NCBI GenBank assembly: GCA_029225065.1 | Contig: JAQXVT010000047.1 | Location: 44,774 to 108,773, forward strand | From: Lachnospiraceae bacterium | Lineage (GTDB): Bacteria > Bacillota > Clostridia > Lachnospirales > Lachnospiraceae | DNA: 64,000 nucleotides | Reading direction: 5' to 3' | Shown here: piece after piece, positions 9,405 through 18,828 of the stretch | How the letters are laid out: each line of letters starts with the position of its first letter | Position numbering within the stretch: position 1 is the first letter of the stretch | Position numbers and translations under genes: made by a program | Notes under the pieces: generated by a model | Seen by the model: the letters and a program-made list of their open reading frames with translations, nothing else | Databases searched by the model: none | Told to the model about the DNA's origin: nothing

Positions 9405-10754
9405 CTAATCTGATGCATTTGAGCGCAGCACCCTCATCTGAATGAAGGAAACTGCCATAATGCACAATCCGAGAATGACCGCCATCGCAGCAGACATTCC
9501 GGCCACCTGTTTCTTTACCGCGTTTTCCTGAATATACATCAGAAGCACTGCGTTCGCCTCATTGTTGTCAAATCCGGTCAGCATCAGCGGCTGTCCGTAA
9601 ATATTGAACTGTGCCACAACTGACATGACGAGTGTATACGTCAGCGGATATTTCATGCCCGGAATCGTGATATGTAAAAACTGCTGCCATGCTCCTGCGC
9701 CGTCCACAGCTGCCGCCTCGTAATGCTCCCGTGGAATCGATGCAAGCGCACTCTGATAAATAACCATATTTCCTCCGGCACACCACCAGACAGTCACGAC
9801 AACGAGTACGATCCACGAATACGGCGGAGCAAACCAGTTCGTCTTCAGTCCAAACAGGTTCGGAACCACACCGTATTTGGTGTTGAACATATATTTCCAG
9901 GACAGCGCCACGGTCGTAATCGACAGCAGGCTCGGGAAGTAATAGAGTGCCTGGAAAAACTTGCTTCCTCTCGCCTTCGTCTGCAGCGCAACCGCAATTG
10001 CAAGCGGTACGATGATGCACAGCGGTACACTGAAGATTACAAATTTAAAGGTATTTCCAAGACCGTTGCGCAGCTGCTTGTAATACGTATTTCCCGCGTC
10101 AAACAGCAGCGTCTGAAAATTGGAAAGTCCGATAAAGACCGGCTCATTGAACAGATCCCACTTTGTGAAGGCCGCATAGATACCGTAAACAGCCGGTGTC
10201 ACAAAGAAAATCACAAAGAAAAACAGCTGCGGTGCAATGTATGCGTATGGAAGCAGCTCTTTTTTCAGCTTACGCCGCTCCGAGCTGTCACCAAACCGCG
10301 GCAGACCGAGGCAGACCGCTGCTCCTGCGGATGCCATTGCCAGGTACGCAAACGGTGTATAGGTCACGATAATTGATTCTACATCGCGCTTCTTCAGTTT
10401 TTTTACCCCTGCTTCTTTGAGTGCAGTGCTCAGAGCATTGTAAAATGCGGCGTTGTTTTCTTCCCGTGCGAACAGAAATAAAAACAGCCCGAACGTCACA
10501 AATGAAATAGCAGAAAACGCAAAGCCGACATTTTTCCGTTTTCCAAGATATGCGACGATGGCCAGCACCATCGTCACTACCGACAGTGGAAGCAGCAGGA
10601 TACTTGCACTGCTCAGCGAGAAAAACAGCTGAGGCAATGTCATATCTACGGCTGCGGTAATCTCTTTTACGGTCGTCGAGCCTCCGGCTCCAGCCAGGCA
10701 GAACAATACGAGAAAAAGAACCCCGAAGCCTGCCGCAGTCTTTGAACGTGCCAT
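9405..10754 (-). CDS. Carbohydrate ABC transporter permease, MalF type, with N-terminal membrane extension
   Basis: This protein of 449 residues is about 150 longer than a usual MalF-type permease. Residues 170-449 are the normal permease, with AAFTKWDLF and the EAA loop EAAAVDGAGAWQQFLHI. Residues 1-165 form an extra hydrophobic region of about four membrane helices, beginning GFGVLFLVLFCLAGAGG and containing a soluble stretch near residue 110. The start is supported by AGAGGGATCATT before ATG. E. coli MalF also carries extra N-terminal helices, but the sequence here looks unrelated. The extension may bind an accessory protein; that is inference. Confidence 0.9.
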   Translation of the reverse strand: MARSKTAAGFGVLFLVLFCLAGAGGSTTVKEITAAVDMTLPQLFFSLSSASILLLPLSVVTMVLAIVAYLGKRKNVGFAFSAISFVTFGLFLFLFAREENNAAFYNALSTALKEAGVKKLKKRDVESIIVTYTPFAYLAMASAGAAVCLGLPRFGDSSERRKLKKELLPYAYIAPQLFFFVIFFVTPAVYGIYAAFTKWDLFNEPVFIGLSNFQTLLFDAGNTYYKQLRNGLGNTFKFVIFSVPLCIIVPLAIAVALQTKARGSKFFQALYYFPSLLSITTVALSWKYMFNTKYGVVPNLFGLKTNWFAPPYSWIVLVVVTVWWCAGGNMVIYQSALASIPREHYEAAAVDGAGAWQQFLHITIPGMKYPLTYTLVMSVVAQFNIYGQPLMLTGFDNNEANAVLLMYIQENAVKKQVAGMSAAMAVILGLCIMAVSFIQMRVLRSNASD

Positions 10755-10853
10755 AATGATCCCTCTTTTCTGTTGTCAGTCGGAGCATGAATATCCGTCC
10801 GATCCGCATCAAGCGGATGTGCATACTCCGCTGTACCACATGCTTCTTATACA

Positions 10854-10881
10854 GAATGCGGGCAAATTCATGCCCGCATTC
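10854..10881 (-). other. Intercistronic hairpin after binding-protein gene
   Basis: A perfect 11-bp stem (GAATGCGGGCA / TGCCCGCATTC) with a 6-base loop lies between the second binding-protein gene and its permease gene. No U-run follows. It parallels the hairpin at 4703 in the first operon, suggesting mRNA stabilisation or partial attenuation. Confidence 0.6.
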
Positions 10882-10896
10882 GATCAGTTTCTCTGT

Positions 10897-12141
10897 TTAC
10901 TGTGCCGCGATCGCATCTGTGATCTCAGCGTCGATCTGTGCAAGTGCATCATCGATGGAAATCGTTCCGTCTACAAAATCCCAGCCTACACGTGAGAATG
11001 CTGTATCAAACAGTCCCCAATACTGATAGGAATAGATTGCCAGAGTATCTACGTTTTCCGGTTTTGCCAGGAAGCCCTGCGGCAGCTCATCCAGATCCAG
11101 GTTGTCCCATGCGCTTACGTATGCCGGGCACTGACCAGCATCCTTTGCCCATGTCTCAGAGTTGTGCTCGCCCATGAACTTGATGAATTTTGCTACTGCA
11201 AGATCCTCTTCCTCTGTACGCTCCTCATCTGCAAACTGTACAAAGTTGTGGGAGGAAGTCCAGTTCTTGACAACCGCCGGATCGTATACAACAGACGGAA
11301 GCATGCCAAAGTTCACACCTGCCTCTACAACTGCAGCCTTCATCCAGATACCTTCCATCCATACAAGCATCTCACCGCCGTAGAACTCTGCTGCTGCATC
11401 CTCGTCCTTGTTGTTGGTGTAGCCGCCGTCATAGAGATCCTTCATGGTCTCAAATACCTTCTTCATGTTCTCGTTGTTGATGCACGGCTCCACACCATCC
11501 TCGGAAAGTGTCAGGCTCGGATCCAGCTGTGCGTAGAAGCAAAGCAGCTGTGCTCTCATCCATCCAAGGTCAAATACATCGCCCTCAAAGCCCTGCTCTT
11601 TCGCCTTATCGCCAAGCTCCTTGAGTTCGTCAAAGGTCAGAATACCGTCCTCAACGTAGCTATTTAAATCATACTTGTCGAACAGATCTTTGTTGTAGTA
11701 GGTAACGTAGCTGTGTACATCAAGCGGAATACCATACTGCTCGTCATCGATATTACTTGCATTGAATGCGGACTCAATGTAATCGTCTGCGGAAATACCT
11801 GCCTCTGCAAGAATATCATCATCATAAGACCACAGCATCTCATTCTCTACAAAATTCGGAATACGCTCGATGTGAACAACCGCAACATCCGGTACCTCTG
11901 TGCCGGTCTGAACTGCAAGCGGAATCTTCTGGTACAGATCATCTGCCGTCATCGGTGTGTGGTTGACATGCACCTCATCCTGAGACTCATTGAAGGTATC
12001 TACCATGCTCTGCATTGTCGCTCCGTCTCCGCCGGTAAATACGGACCAGTAATCAATCTCTACCGGTGCTGCTGATGCGGTCATTGCGCTCATTGCCATC
12101 GGAAGTGCCATCGCTGCAACTAAAAGTTTTGTTTTTTTCAT
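10897..12141 (-). CDS. Extracellular sugar-binding protein, ABC family 1
   Basis: This 414-residue solute-binding protein has a Sec signal peptide (residues 1-24, ending SAMTASAA) and no lipobox cysteine. The mature part starts with VEIDYWSVFTGGDG, as in CUT1 oligosaccharide-binding proteins, and contains GEMLVWMEGIWMKAAV. GGAGGATTAAA precedes the ATG. It is the first gene of the operon with the 449-residue permease, the MalG-type permease and GH2, and is divergent from an ArsR-type regulator that may control it. Confidence 0.93.
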   Translation of the reverse strand: MKKTKLLVAAMALPMAMSAMTASAAPVEIDYWSVFTGGDGATMQSMVDTFNESQDEVHVNHTPMTADDLYQKIPLAVQTGTEVPDVAVVHIERIPNFVENEMLWSYDDDILAEAGISADDYIESAFNASNIDDEQYGIPLDVHSYVTYYNKDLFDKYDLNSYVEDGILTFDELKELGDKAKEQGFEGDVFDLGWMRAQLLCFYAQLDPSLTLSEDGVEPCINNENMKKVFETMKDLYDGGYTNNKDEDAAAEFYGGEMLVWMEGIWMKAAVVEAGVNFGMLPSVVYDPAVVKNWTSSHNFVQFADEERTEEEDLAVAKFIKFMGEHNSETWAKDAGQCPAYVSAWDNLDLDELPQGFLAKPENVDTLAIYSYQYWGLFDTAFSRVGWDFVDGTISIDDALAQIDAEITDAIAAQ

Positions 12142-12279
12142 TTTAATCCTCCATACATTCTGTCGATCTCACGATCACTTTGCTACATATTTTTTCATTA
12201 CAAAATAATTGTTTTAAATTTGCAAAAAAAATAGAGAATTACAAAAATAAGTCGTAAATATGTCCATTTTTTTTGCGTT

Positions 12280-12291
12280 ACAAGCGCTTGT
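12280..12291. promoter_or_regulatory. Palindrome in divergent promoter region, possible operator
   Basis: ACAAGCGCTTGT is a perfect 12-bp palindrome in the AT-rich 380-bp region between the second binding-protein gene (minus) and the regulator (plus). It resembles the core of LacI-family or cre-type operators. The binding protein is not known from sequence. Confidence 0.4.
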
Positions 12292-12466
12292 TTTTATTCA
12301 TTTTGTATATTAAGCATTATGCCCGATTGTTTTTGTTTTGTCAATATGTTTAGTTTATAATATGAAACCTGCTCGTTTTTCGTTTTTTATTCCATATTTT
12401 TTGTAATAAATATTGTGCAAGATAAGACAAAGTGCTATAATCGAATTATGATGTGGAATGAATCAT

Positions 12467-12482
12467 GAATATCCGCTTTGAC
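12467..12482 (+). repeat. Short dispersed intergenic repeat, family A (partial)
   Basis: gaatatccgctttgac matches the 3' half of the family A core found at 18771-18792 and 25661-25682. Here it lies just upstream of the ArsR-type regulator gene. Confidence 0.5.
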
Positions 12483-12522
12483 AGGAAACAAAAGAAAAAG
12501 AAGAAATGAAGGAGAACTTTAT

Positions 12523-13467
12523 ATGCAGGAAATAGAAGGAAAAATCGCCCATCTCTCAATCGAACGCCCGGAAAAGCTCTCGCAGATCGCCCGGGCACTC
12601 TCCTCCCCGCTGCGCCTTGAAATACTCACGGCTATCTCTCAGCGAAGCATGAATGTCGGCGAGCTCGCCAAAAAACTGGATGTTCCGATGTCCACAATGG
12701 CGCTTGCAATCCGCACACTGGATGAAGCCGGACTGATTATCAGTGATATACAGCCCGGCATTCACGGCTCGACCAAATATTGCAGCCGCAGGCTTGATAC
12801 GATCACAATCTCCCTGTATTCAGAATCTGAACAGGATGCACCGATGCCGCTCATGTTTTTTATGCCAATCGGAGGTTACTCTATCGCAGAAGGCATCAAG
12901 CCCACCTGCGGCCTGCTCTCGGATACGCAGCCGCTCGGTCCGCTCGATCTTCCGCGTATGTTCTACTCGCCGGATCGTTTTAACGCGCAGCTGCTCTGGT
13001 TTCAGCAGGGCTTTCTTGAATATCGCTTCTCCATCATTGACAGCATCAGTGACAACATCGACTGGCTGAGCGTTTCCTTTGAAGCCTGCTCCGAGGCGCC
13101 CATGTACCGTGCCAACTGGCCAAGTGATATCTCGGTCGACATCAACGGCAAACGGCTCGGCACCTGGACCTCACCGAGCGACTGCGGCGGACGATTCGGC
13201 CATCTCACGCCACAGTGGTGGGGGCTTGCCAACACGCAGTTCGGCTACCTGAAATCCTGGCGTGTGGATCGCTCCGGTACCTACCTTGACCACGAGCGGA
13301 TCAGCGATATCCGGATTTCCGATCTGAAGCTGGAGGAAACGCCTTACATCAGTGTCCGCATCGGCATCGACCCTACCTCCAAACACGTAAATGGAATCAA
13401 CCTGTTCGGAGAACGCTTCGGAGATCATCCGCAGGCGATCAATCTGCAGATCGGGTTTGCGCTGTAA
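12523..13467 (+). CDS. ArsR-type winged-helix regulator with large C-terminal domain
   Basis: The start is taken as the ATG at 12523 because AAGGAG lies 9 bases upstream; an earlier in-frame ATG-like start at 12478 lacks a good site. This gives 314 residues. Residues about 20-80 form a winged helix (LSSPLRLEILTAISQRSMNV, ELAKKLDVPMSTMALAIRTL). The rest is a beta-rich domain of unknown fold, presumably ligand-binding. It is divergent from a sugar transporter and GH2 operon, so local sugar-dependent control is likely. Its 3' end overlaps the 3' end of the convergent GH42 gene by 29 bp. Confidence 0.85.
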   Translation: MQEIEGKIAHLSIERPEKLSQIARALSSPLRLEILTAISQRSMNVGELAKKLDVPMSTMALAIRTLDEAGLIISDIQPGIHGSTKYCSRRLDTITISLYSESEQDAPMPLMFFMPIGGYSIAEGIKPTCGLLSDTQPLGPLDLPRMFYSPDRFNAQLLWFQQGFLEYRFSIIDSISDNIDWLSVSFEACSEAPMYRANWPSDISVDINGKRLGTWTSPSDCGGRFGHLTPQWWGLANTQFGYLKSWRVDRSGTYLDHERISDIRISDLKLEETPYISVRIGIDPTSKHVNGINLFGERFGDHPQAINLQIGFAL

Positions 13468-15514
13468 ACACCGCAGTCTCATACGGTTTCAGTACAAATT
13501 CGCCTTCCACAGACGCATCATCGTACAGGTTCCGCAGCTTCTCATGCAGCACTACCGTCTTCTCCTCCGGCAGATAATTCAGCAGGAAATAAAACTTCCG
13601 GCCATCCTTCTCTCTTTGGATGACCTCCACCTCTTCCGGCGCGGACAGCACCTTTTCAAACGGAGAGATCACGCCTGTGTACGCCAGCAGCTGCTTTACA
13701 TTTTCGCGGCTGAAGGTGCTTCCATAATGGATCGTGCGGCCGTTTCCGGTCTTCTTTTCAATCACTGCCGGGCGGCCTGCGTAAAAGCTTCCTGTGTAAC
13801 GAGCCAGCACCTTTGTGTCTTTCGCACCTTCCACGATTTCCATCACGTCATGATAAACCGGCATCTCACTCTCCATGCCGTTCTCCCACTGTGCATAGAC
13901 CGGCGGCTCTGCCGGGCTTGCAAACGTAAACTCACGTACATCAGAACCCGTCAGTTCCTGAAGCAGTCCCGGCTGCGGCAGCATCACGCACTGCCCGTTT
14001 TCTTTTTTGTAGCCGGACCGGCAGCCGATAATCAGTGTACCGCCCTGCTCCACATAAGCCTTCAGAAGATCAGCCCGCTTTTGCGTCATGATCGACGGAT
14101 GTGCGTAAAAAAGCACCGGGTACTTTGCAAGCTCCTCCACCTGTGTATGTTCTCTTAAATATACGTGGTCATACGGCGTATGGGTGCGCTGTGCAGCCTG
14201 GAAAATTTCCTCCTCGCTCGCCTCGGTCACCCGATGATGCCATACGTCCACATTCGTATCCCACGCATTGTCATAATCCTTCAGAAGTCCGAATGCAGCC
14301 GTATATTCCGAACCGCAGACCGGATTTAACCGCTTCAGCTTCCGGTAAAATTCTTTTACCTCCGCAAGCTTGCGGTTGTCCCGGTTGTCATAATCCAAAA
14401 TTCCATGCCAGTAGATCTCTGTTCCAAAAGTACATGTTCTCCAGCGGAAAAATGAGATATAGTCCGCTCCGTGCGCCACACTCTGCATTGCCCACAGCTC
14501 AAGCTGTCCCGGCCGCGGCGTTGGTGCCTCCATGCGTGTCGTCCAGCCGTTTGCTCCGGACTGCTGCTCCATGATCCCGAAATGAGGGCAGATCGAGCGC
14601 ACCTCTGTCAGATTCTTTGACCAGTGCCGGTCATTCAGCTTGTCATTGTGCAGCGGATCCTCGCTGATGCAGTAGGCAAAGTTCGGGTAGGAATCATAGG
14701 TGTACACATCCAGGATCTCCTGCGCCATCTCATGATTATCCACATTCCAGAACATGCCGTTTGTCGTGATAAAATCTCCCTGTTTGCGGTATTTTGCGAT
14801 GATCTCCGCCTGCATCCGGCAGAACTTCAGCGTGCTCGCCGAAACAAATCGATAGTAGTCGATATGAAGATGTGGATTGTAACCATCGCCAAGTAAGGTT
14901 CGCGGCACGTAAATCTGCTCCCAGTCCGTATAGGTCTGATTCCAGAATGCCGTGCCCCAGTTTTCATTCAGCGCATCCAGTGTCCCGTACTTTTCTTTCA
15001 GGAACACACGGAACGCGACGCTGTCCGCCTCGGAATGGAACTCACACGTCTCGCAGTTCAGCTCGTTGTCGATCTGCCAGCCGATGATCGCCGGATGCTT
15101 TCCGTAATGCTCCGCCTCTTTTTCCACGACTCTTTTCACCAGTTCCTGATATTTTTTTGAATTGTAATTGTAATGGCGGCGGCCGCCGTGACGGTAGAGC
15201 ACTCCGTCCTCCCTCGCATTCAGGATTTCCGGATACGTCTCTGAGATCCACGCTGGCGGGGTCGCAGACGGTGTGCAGAAAATCACCTTCATGCCTTCCT
15301 CCTGACACAGATCCAGGAATTCATCGAAAAATGTAAAGGTAAACACACCCTCTTCCGGCTCCACCTTGTTCCATGAAAACTCAGCGATTCGGATCACTGA
15401 GATCCCTGTCTCTTTCATTCTTTTCAGGTCATCTCTCCACAACCCCTTTTCCCAGTGCTCCGGGTAGTAGCAGACCCCCATTGTCATTTCGTTCCACTGA
15501 AATTTCTGTTTCAT
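13439..15514 (-). CDS. Beta-galactosidase, GH42
   Basis: This 691-residue protein is full length for GH42. It begins with the family motif GVCYYPEHW. The acid/base is Glu151 in WQIDNELNCE and the nucleophile is Glu316 in GIMEQQSG. The barrel (to about 390) is followed by a trimerisation domain and a small C-terminal beta domain. There is no signal peptide, so it would hydrolyse imported beta-galactosides such as galacto-oligosaccharides or arabinogalactan fragments. The start is supported by AGGAGGACATAAA. A Cys-rich stretch around residues 153-157 (CETC) is a possible metal site, but the usual zinc cysteines of GH42 were not all identified. Confidence 0.95.
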   Translation of the reverse strand: MKQKFQWNEMTMGVCYYPEHWEKGLWRDDLKRMKETGISVIRIAEFSWNKVEPEEGVFTFTFFDEFLDLCQEEGMKVIFCTPSATPPAWISETYPEILNAREDGVLYRHGGRRHYNYNSKKYQELVKRVVEKEAEHYGKHPAIIGWQIDNELNCETCEFHSEADSVAFRVFLKEKYGTLDALNENWGTAFWNQTYTDWEQIYVPRTLLGDGYNPHLHIDYYRFVSASTLKFCRMQAEIIAKYRKQGDFITTNGMFWNVDNHEMAQEILDVYTYDSYPNFAYCISEDPLHNDKLNDRHWSKNLTEVRSICPHFGIMEQQSGANGWTTRMEAPTPRPGQLELWAMQSVAHGADYISFFRWRTCTFGTEIYWHGILDYDNRDNRKLAEVKEFYRKLKRLNPVCGSEYTAAFGLLKDYDNAWDTNVDVWHHRVTEASEEEIFQAAQRTHTPYDHVYLREHTQVEELAKYPVLFYAHPSIMTQKRADLLKAYVEQGGTLIIGCRSGYKKENGQCVMLPQPGLLQELTGSDVREFTFASPAEPPVYAQWENGMESEMPVYHDVMEIVEGAKDTKVLARYTGSFYAGRPAVIEKKTGNGRTIHYGSTFSRENVKQLLAYTGVISPFEKVLSAPEEVEVIQREKDGRKFYFLLNYLPEEKTVVLHEKLRNLYDDASVEGEFVLKPYETAVFTAQTRSAD

Positions 15515-15541
15515 TTTATGTCCTCCTGTGTTTTAGTTTAT

Positions 15542-17113
15542 TCACTTTTTCATCTGCACAATTTTGCAGGTATGTTTCTTTGTCTTCTTATCATAATTTA
15601 CCCCGACCAGCAGCAAATTCCCCTGATATTCCTTCAGACTCTCACAGTACTCTTTTTCCAGAATCTGTGAAATTGCAGTATCTGCCGTCTGATCCCATTT
15701 CAGTTCCACCACAAGCGCCGGTTTATCCTGAAATCTCTTTTTCGGCAGGAAGACCAGATCCGCAAATCCCTTTCCGCCCGCCAGCTCCCGATATACCGTG
15801 TAATAATTGCGTGCCGTATAAAGTGCAAGGGAAATTGTGTAGCTCAAAGCGTTCTCATCATTATACTGCAAATGGGATGTCTCAAAGTGTGCCTGCCGGA
15901 TTCCTTCAGCCACCTGCAGCGGCCGCATCTGCCAGATCGCGTTCAAAGTGTCGGCAGAATTTTTCAGTGCCCGCGAAATCTCTCCCCAATCTGATACCGA
16001 CACTGCATTCACATACTCAGCACGCACCTCATTATTGGGAATAAAAACATTTTTATGCTCTTCATCATACCCCAGATATCCCAGATGCACCAGAAGCGTG
16101 AGTACGTCATCTTCGGTACGGAACGTAATCATATCGTTGGAAAAGCTTCCTGTATTTACCGGCACCCGCTCCCCTGCGATCATGCTGAGCACGTCATCAC
16201 GAAGCCCTTCAAAATTCATATCGATATAGACCTGCAGCGCTTCAAATGTCTCTGTCTGATTCCAGTAGTTTCCTATTTTACCGAACTGCATGCAGCTTAC
16301 CACAGAGCGCGGACTGTAAATAGAAAGATCCTCTGTAAATGAATAACCGTCATACCAGCTTTTCACATCTTCCATATCCATATGATATTTTCTGCACAGA
16401 TCACATACCTCATTTTCCGTAAATCCCGCATAAGGTGCGAGCGGCCCCGGTGCAATCATTGAAAATTCATCAAACATATTTAAAGCGGAATGCGTTCCAT
16501 ATTTTTTGACTGGCAAAATGCCGGTCATATAGGCCAGACAGATATGGCTTTTATCCTTCAGCAGATCGCGCAGAAAATCCAGATACATCTCCTGTGCTTC
16601 CTTTTCCCGCTTAAATTCCCGAAATACGCAATCCCATTCATCTATAATAATCACAAACGGCCGCTTTGTTCTGTTGTAAATATCCTGCATCGTTCTGGTC
16701 AGATTCGTTTCATCAAAATACCGAAAATCCGGATACTCCTCCAGCAAATCCCACAGAAGGCTTTTTCGGAGTAATTCCAGCATTCCCGCTATGCCGCTGC
16801 TCTGGCTGAGAAATTCCTGCATGTTGAGGAAAACGGTATCGTACTGATTCAGATATTTTTCAAACGTCTCACTTTTCTCTATTTCAAGCCCGGAAAATAA
16901 TGCTCTGGAATCACATCCCCTGCTGTAATACGCTGAAAGCATATCCGCTGCCATCGATTTCCCAAAACGCCTTGGCCGGCTGACACAGATATTCTGCTGC
17001 GACGTATTCATAACTTTATTCGTATATTCCAAAAGGCCGGTTTTATCCACATAAATTTCCGAATGCACCGCCCGGAAAAATTTTTCATTTCCCGGATTCA
17101 AATAAATCCCCAT
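15542..17113 (-). CDS. AAA-ATPase-like protein with C-terminal PD-(D/E)XK nuclease-like domain
   Basis: The start is placed at the ATG at 17113 (MGIYLNPGNEKF), where family members begin and GAGAGG lies upstream. This gives 523 residues. The N-terminal AAA-like domain has a P-loop in SRPRRFGKSMA and a Walker B in FVIIIDEWDCVF. The C-terminal region has the PD-(D/E)XK pattern GFADLVFLP ... LVVELKWD. The family is greatly expanded in Lachnospiraceae and Bacteroidetes; its function is not established. It is a single gene with no obvious operon partner. Confidence 0.9.
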   Translation of the reverse strand: MGIYLNPGNEKFFRAVHSEIYVDKTGLLEYTNKVMNTSQQNICVSRPRRFGKSMAADMLSAYYSRGCDSRALFSGLEIEKSETFEKYLNQYDTVFLNMQEFLSQSSGIAGMLELLRKSLLWDLLEEYPDFRYFDETNLTRTMQDIYNRTKRPFVIIIDEWDCVFREFKREKEAQEMYLDFLRDLLKDKSHICLAYMTGILPVKKYGTHSALNMFDEFSMIAPGPLAPYAGFTENEVCDLCRKYHMDMEDVKSWYDGYSFTEDLSIYSPRSVVSCMQFGKIGNYWNQTETFEALQVYIDMNFEGLRDDVLSMIAGERVPVNTGSFSNDMITFRTEDDVLTLLVHLGYLGYDEEHKNVFIPNNEVRAEYVNAVSVSDWGEISRALKNSADTLNAIWQMRPLQVAEGIRQAHFETSHLQYNDENALSYTISLALYTARNYYTVYRELAGGKGFADLVFLPKKRFQDKPALVVELKWDQTADTAISQILEKEYCESLKEYQGNLLLVGVNYDKKTKKHTCKIVQMKK

Positions 17114-17297
17114 GCTGCACCTCTCTTTCTGCACGGCCAGAGCACTTGCTGCTCTGTTTTCCTGTCTGATTTTCACCAATACTCCCATCATTTCATGTAT
17201 CGTTATTATAGCACCGTTGACCGAAGATTGTCTTTCTCTTTCTTTGGATCCGGCAAACGAATTTTCTCTGTACTTTATTTGCTGCTGCCTGGCTTCA

Positions 17298-17342
17298 GGC
17301 GAAGTTTCGTAAAGCTGACATAAAACATTTGCGTGTTTAAGG
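17298..17342 (+). repeat. Diverged copy of the MITE-like repeat
   Basis: About 45 bases (starting ggcgaagtttcgtaaagc and ending gtgtttaagg) align with the inner part of the elements at 38083 and 59529, sharing the pattern GGC-AA-TTTC-TAAA then AAAA then TTTAAG. The terminal inverted repeats are not preserved here. Confidence 0.4.
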
Positions 17343-17412
17343 ACGTTGGGTAAATTGCTTTTGAATAATAATCCTTATTTTAACCGGGCAGCTTCTTTGT
17401 TTATCATTTATA

Positions 17413-17441
17413 TTGACAGCAGCGGTTCATTGTACTAATAT
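17413..17441 (+). promoter_or_regulatory. Sigma-A-type promoter of the marR-tauE pair
   Basis: TTGACA at 17413-17418 and TAATAT at 17436-17441 are spaced by 17 bases. Just downstream is the near-direct repeat TTAGAATGTTT / TTAGAATATTT, a possible site for the MarR protein encoded next. The 320-bp region before it shows only this promoter and a degenerate repeat. Confidence 0.7.
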
Positions 17442-17512
17442 TAGAATGTTTAATTTTAGAATATTTGAAAATAAAGTACTCGTAATACACCATCTTAGAA
17501 AGGAGTGCTTCC

Positions 17513-17944
17513 ATGAACCCCATCTCATTTTTATCGCTCGCCTCCAAAACAGCCAAGGCGTACGAATCCTTCTGCCGTCCGGTCTGCAAAAAACACCAGA
17601 TCAACCAGACGTGCCTTGATGTGATTCTTTTTCTGGCGAATAACCCAGACTACAATACGGCCCGGGATCTGTGTGAACTGCGCGGCATCCGCTCGGGCAA
17701 CGCCTCCGTCGCAATCGATACGCTTGTCGGCCGCGGACTGCTTGCAAGACAGACCGACCCGGATGACCGGAGAATTACGCGGCTGGTACTTACGCCAGAA
17801 GCAGAGCCGATTATCATAGACGGCCGTGAGACCCAGCAGCAGTTCGGCAACCGGCTTGTTCAGGGCGTGTCCGCGCAGGAGCTGCAGATCTGTGCGGATA
17901 CGATTTTAAAGCTGGGCGCTAATATTTCGGATATGATCTCATAA
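17513..17944 (+). CDS. MarR-family transcriptional regulator
   Basis: This 143-residue protein is typical for MarR. The winged helix lies at about residues 40-100 (ARDLCELRGIRSGNASVAID, then LVGRGLLARQTDPDDRRITR, the wing with the DxR motif). GAAAGGAG precedes the ATG at 17513. It is followed 43 bp later by a TauE-type permease gene on the same strand, so it probably regulates that exporter and itself. Confidence 0.93.
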   Translation: MNPISFLSLASKTAKAYESFCRPVCKKHQINQTCLDVILFLANNPDYNTARDLCELRGIRSGNASVAIDTLVGRGLLARQTDPDDRRITRLVLTPEAEPIIIDGRETQQQFGNRLVQGVSAQELQICADTILKLGANISDMIS

Positions 17945-17987
17945 TTGTTACAGACGATATTTTCTCACACGAAAGGAGTTTTTCACT

Positions 17988-18755
17988 ATGCTCACCACAA
18001 TTCTCGTATGCATCCTTGCAGGCCTCGGCGCAGGCCTTGGCACCGGCTTTGCCGGCATGAGCGCCGCCGCGGTCATCAGCCCGATGCTGATCACCTTCCT
18101 TGGCATGGAGCCATACCAGGCGATCGGCATCGCGCTTGCCAGTGACGTGCTTGCCAGCGCCGTCTCCGCCTGGGAATACCACAAAAACAAAAACCTCGAC
18201 ATCAAAAACGGGCTGGTCATGATGGTGACCGTCATGCTCTTCACCGCAATCGCCAGCTTCCTCTCCCACTTTGTTTCCGGAAATGCCATGGGCGGCTTTT
18301 CTACCGTCATGACGATGCTTCTCGGAATTAAATTTATCGTACGGCCGGTCATGACGACAAAGGAAAAAATGATGACCGTCGATCAGAAAACCCGGATCAT
18401 CCAGTCTGTACTCTGCGGCACCATAATCGGTCTGATCTGCGGTTTTATCGGTGCCGGCGGCGGTATGATGATGCTGCTGATTCTCACCTCTGTGCTTGGC
18501 TATGAGCTGAAAACGGCAGTCGGTACCAGCGTCTTTATCATGACATTTACCGCACTGACCGGTGCCGCCAGCCACTTCTATCTCGGCGGCATGCCGAACC
18601 CGCTGATCCTCGTGCTGTGCATGGTCAGCACCCTGTTCTTCGCCCGCGTTGCTGCCATTTTTGCAAATAAGGCTTCCGCGAAGACGTTGAACCGGGCACT
18701 CGGGATTGTGCTGACGGTGCTCGGCGCAGTGATTATTCTGGTAAAATTATTTTAA
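17988..18755 (+). CDS. TauE/SafE-family membrane permease
   Basis: This 255-residue protein has about eight hydrophobic helices and the TauE/SafE hallmark glycine-rich starts of both halves (GLGAGLGTGFAGMSAAAVIS and GLICGFIGAGGGMMML). The family moves sulfite, sulfoacetate or related anions; the substrate here is unknown. AAAGGAG precedes the ATG. It shares a transcript with the MarR gene and ends before a strong terminator at 18829. Confidence 0.9.
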   Translation: MLTTILVCILAGLGAGLGTGFAGMSAAAVISPMLITFLGMEPYQAIGIALASDVLASAVSAWEYHKNKNLDIKNGLVMMVTVMLFTAIASFLSHFVSGNAMGGFSTVMTMLLGIKFIVRPVMTTKEKMMTVDQKTRIIQSVLCGTIIGLICGFIGAGGGMMMLLILTSVLGYELKTAVGTSVFIMTFTALTGAASHFYLGGMPNPLILVLCMVSTLFFARVAAIFANKASAKTLNRALGIVLTVLGAVIILVKLF

Positions 18756-18756
18756 T

Positions 18757-18810
18757 CGAGCAGCGAAGCGGATTGCGAATATCCGCTTTGACTCGAGCAA
18801 CGAAATGCTT
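18757..18810 (+). repeat. Short dispersed intergenic repeat, family A
   Basis: The copy reads gagcagcgaagcggattgcg followed by aatatccgctttgac and gagcaacgaaatgc. It directly follows the tauE-type stop codon. It shares the 20-base core with 25661-25682 and weaker cores at 6380, 12467 and 59741. Confidence 0.6.
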
Positions 18811-18828
18811 CACCCTTTGAACACATCA

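Noticed and set aside
15542..17113. Anti-phage defence system made of the AAA/PD-(D/E)XK gene
   Set aside because: It stands alone beside metabolic genes, and this family is multicopy in gut Clostridia without proven defence role; no partner genes are seen.
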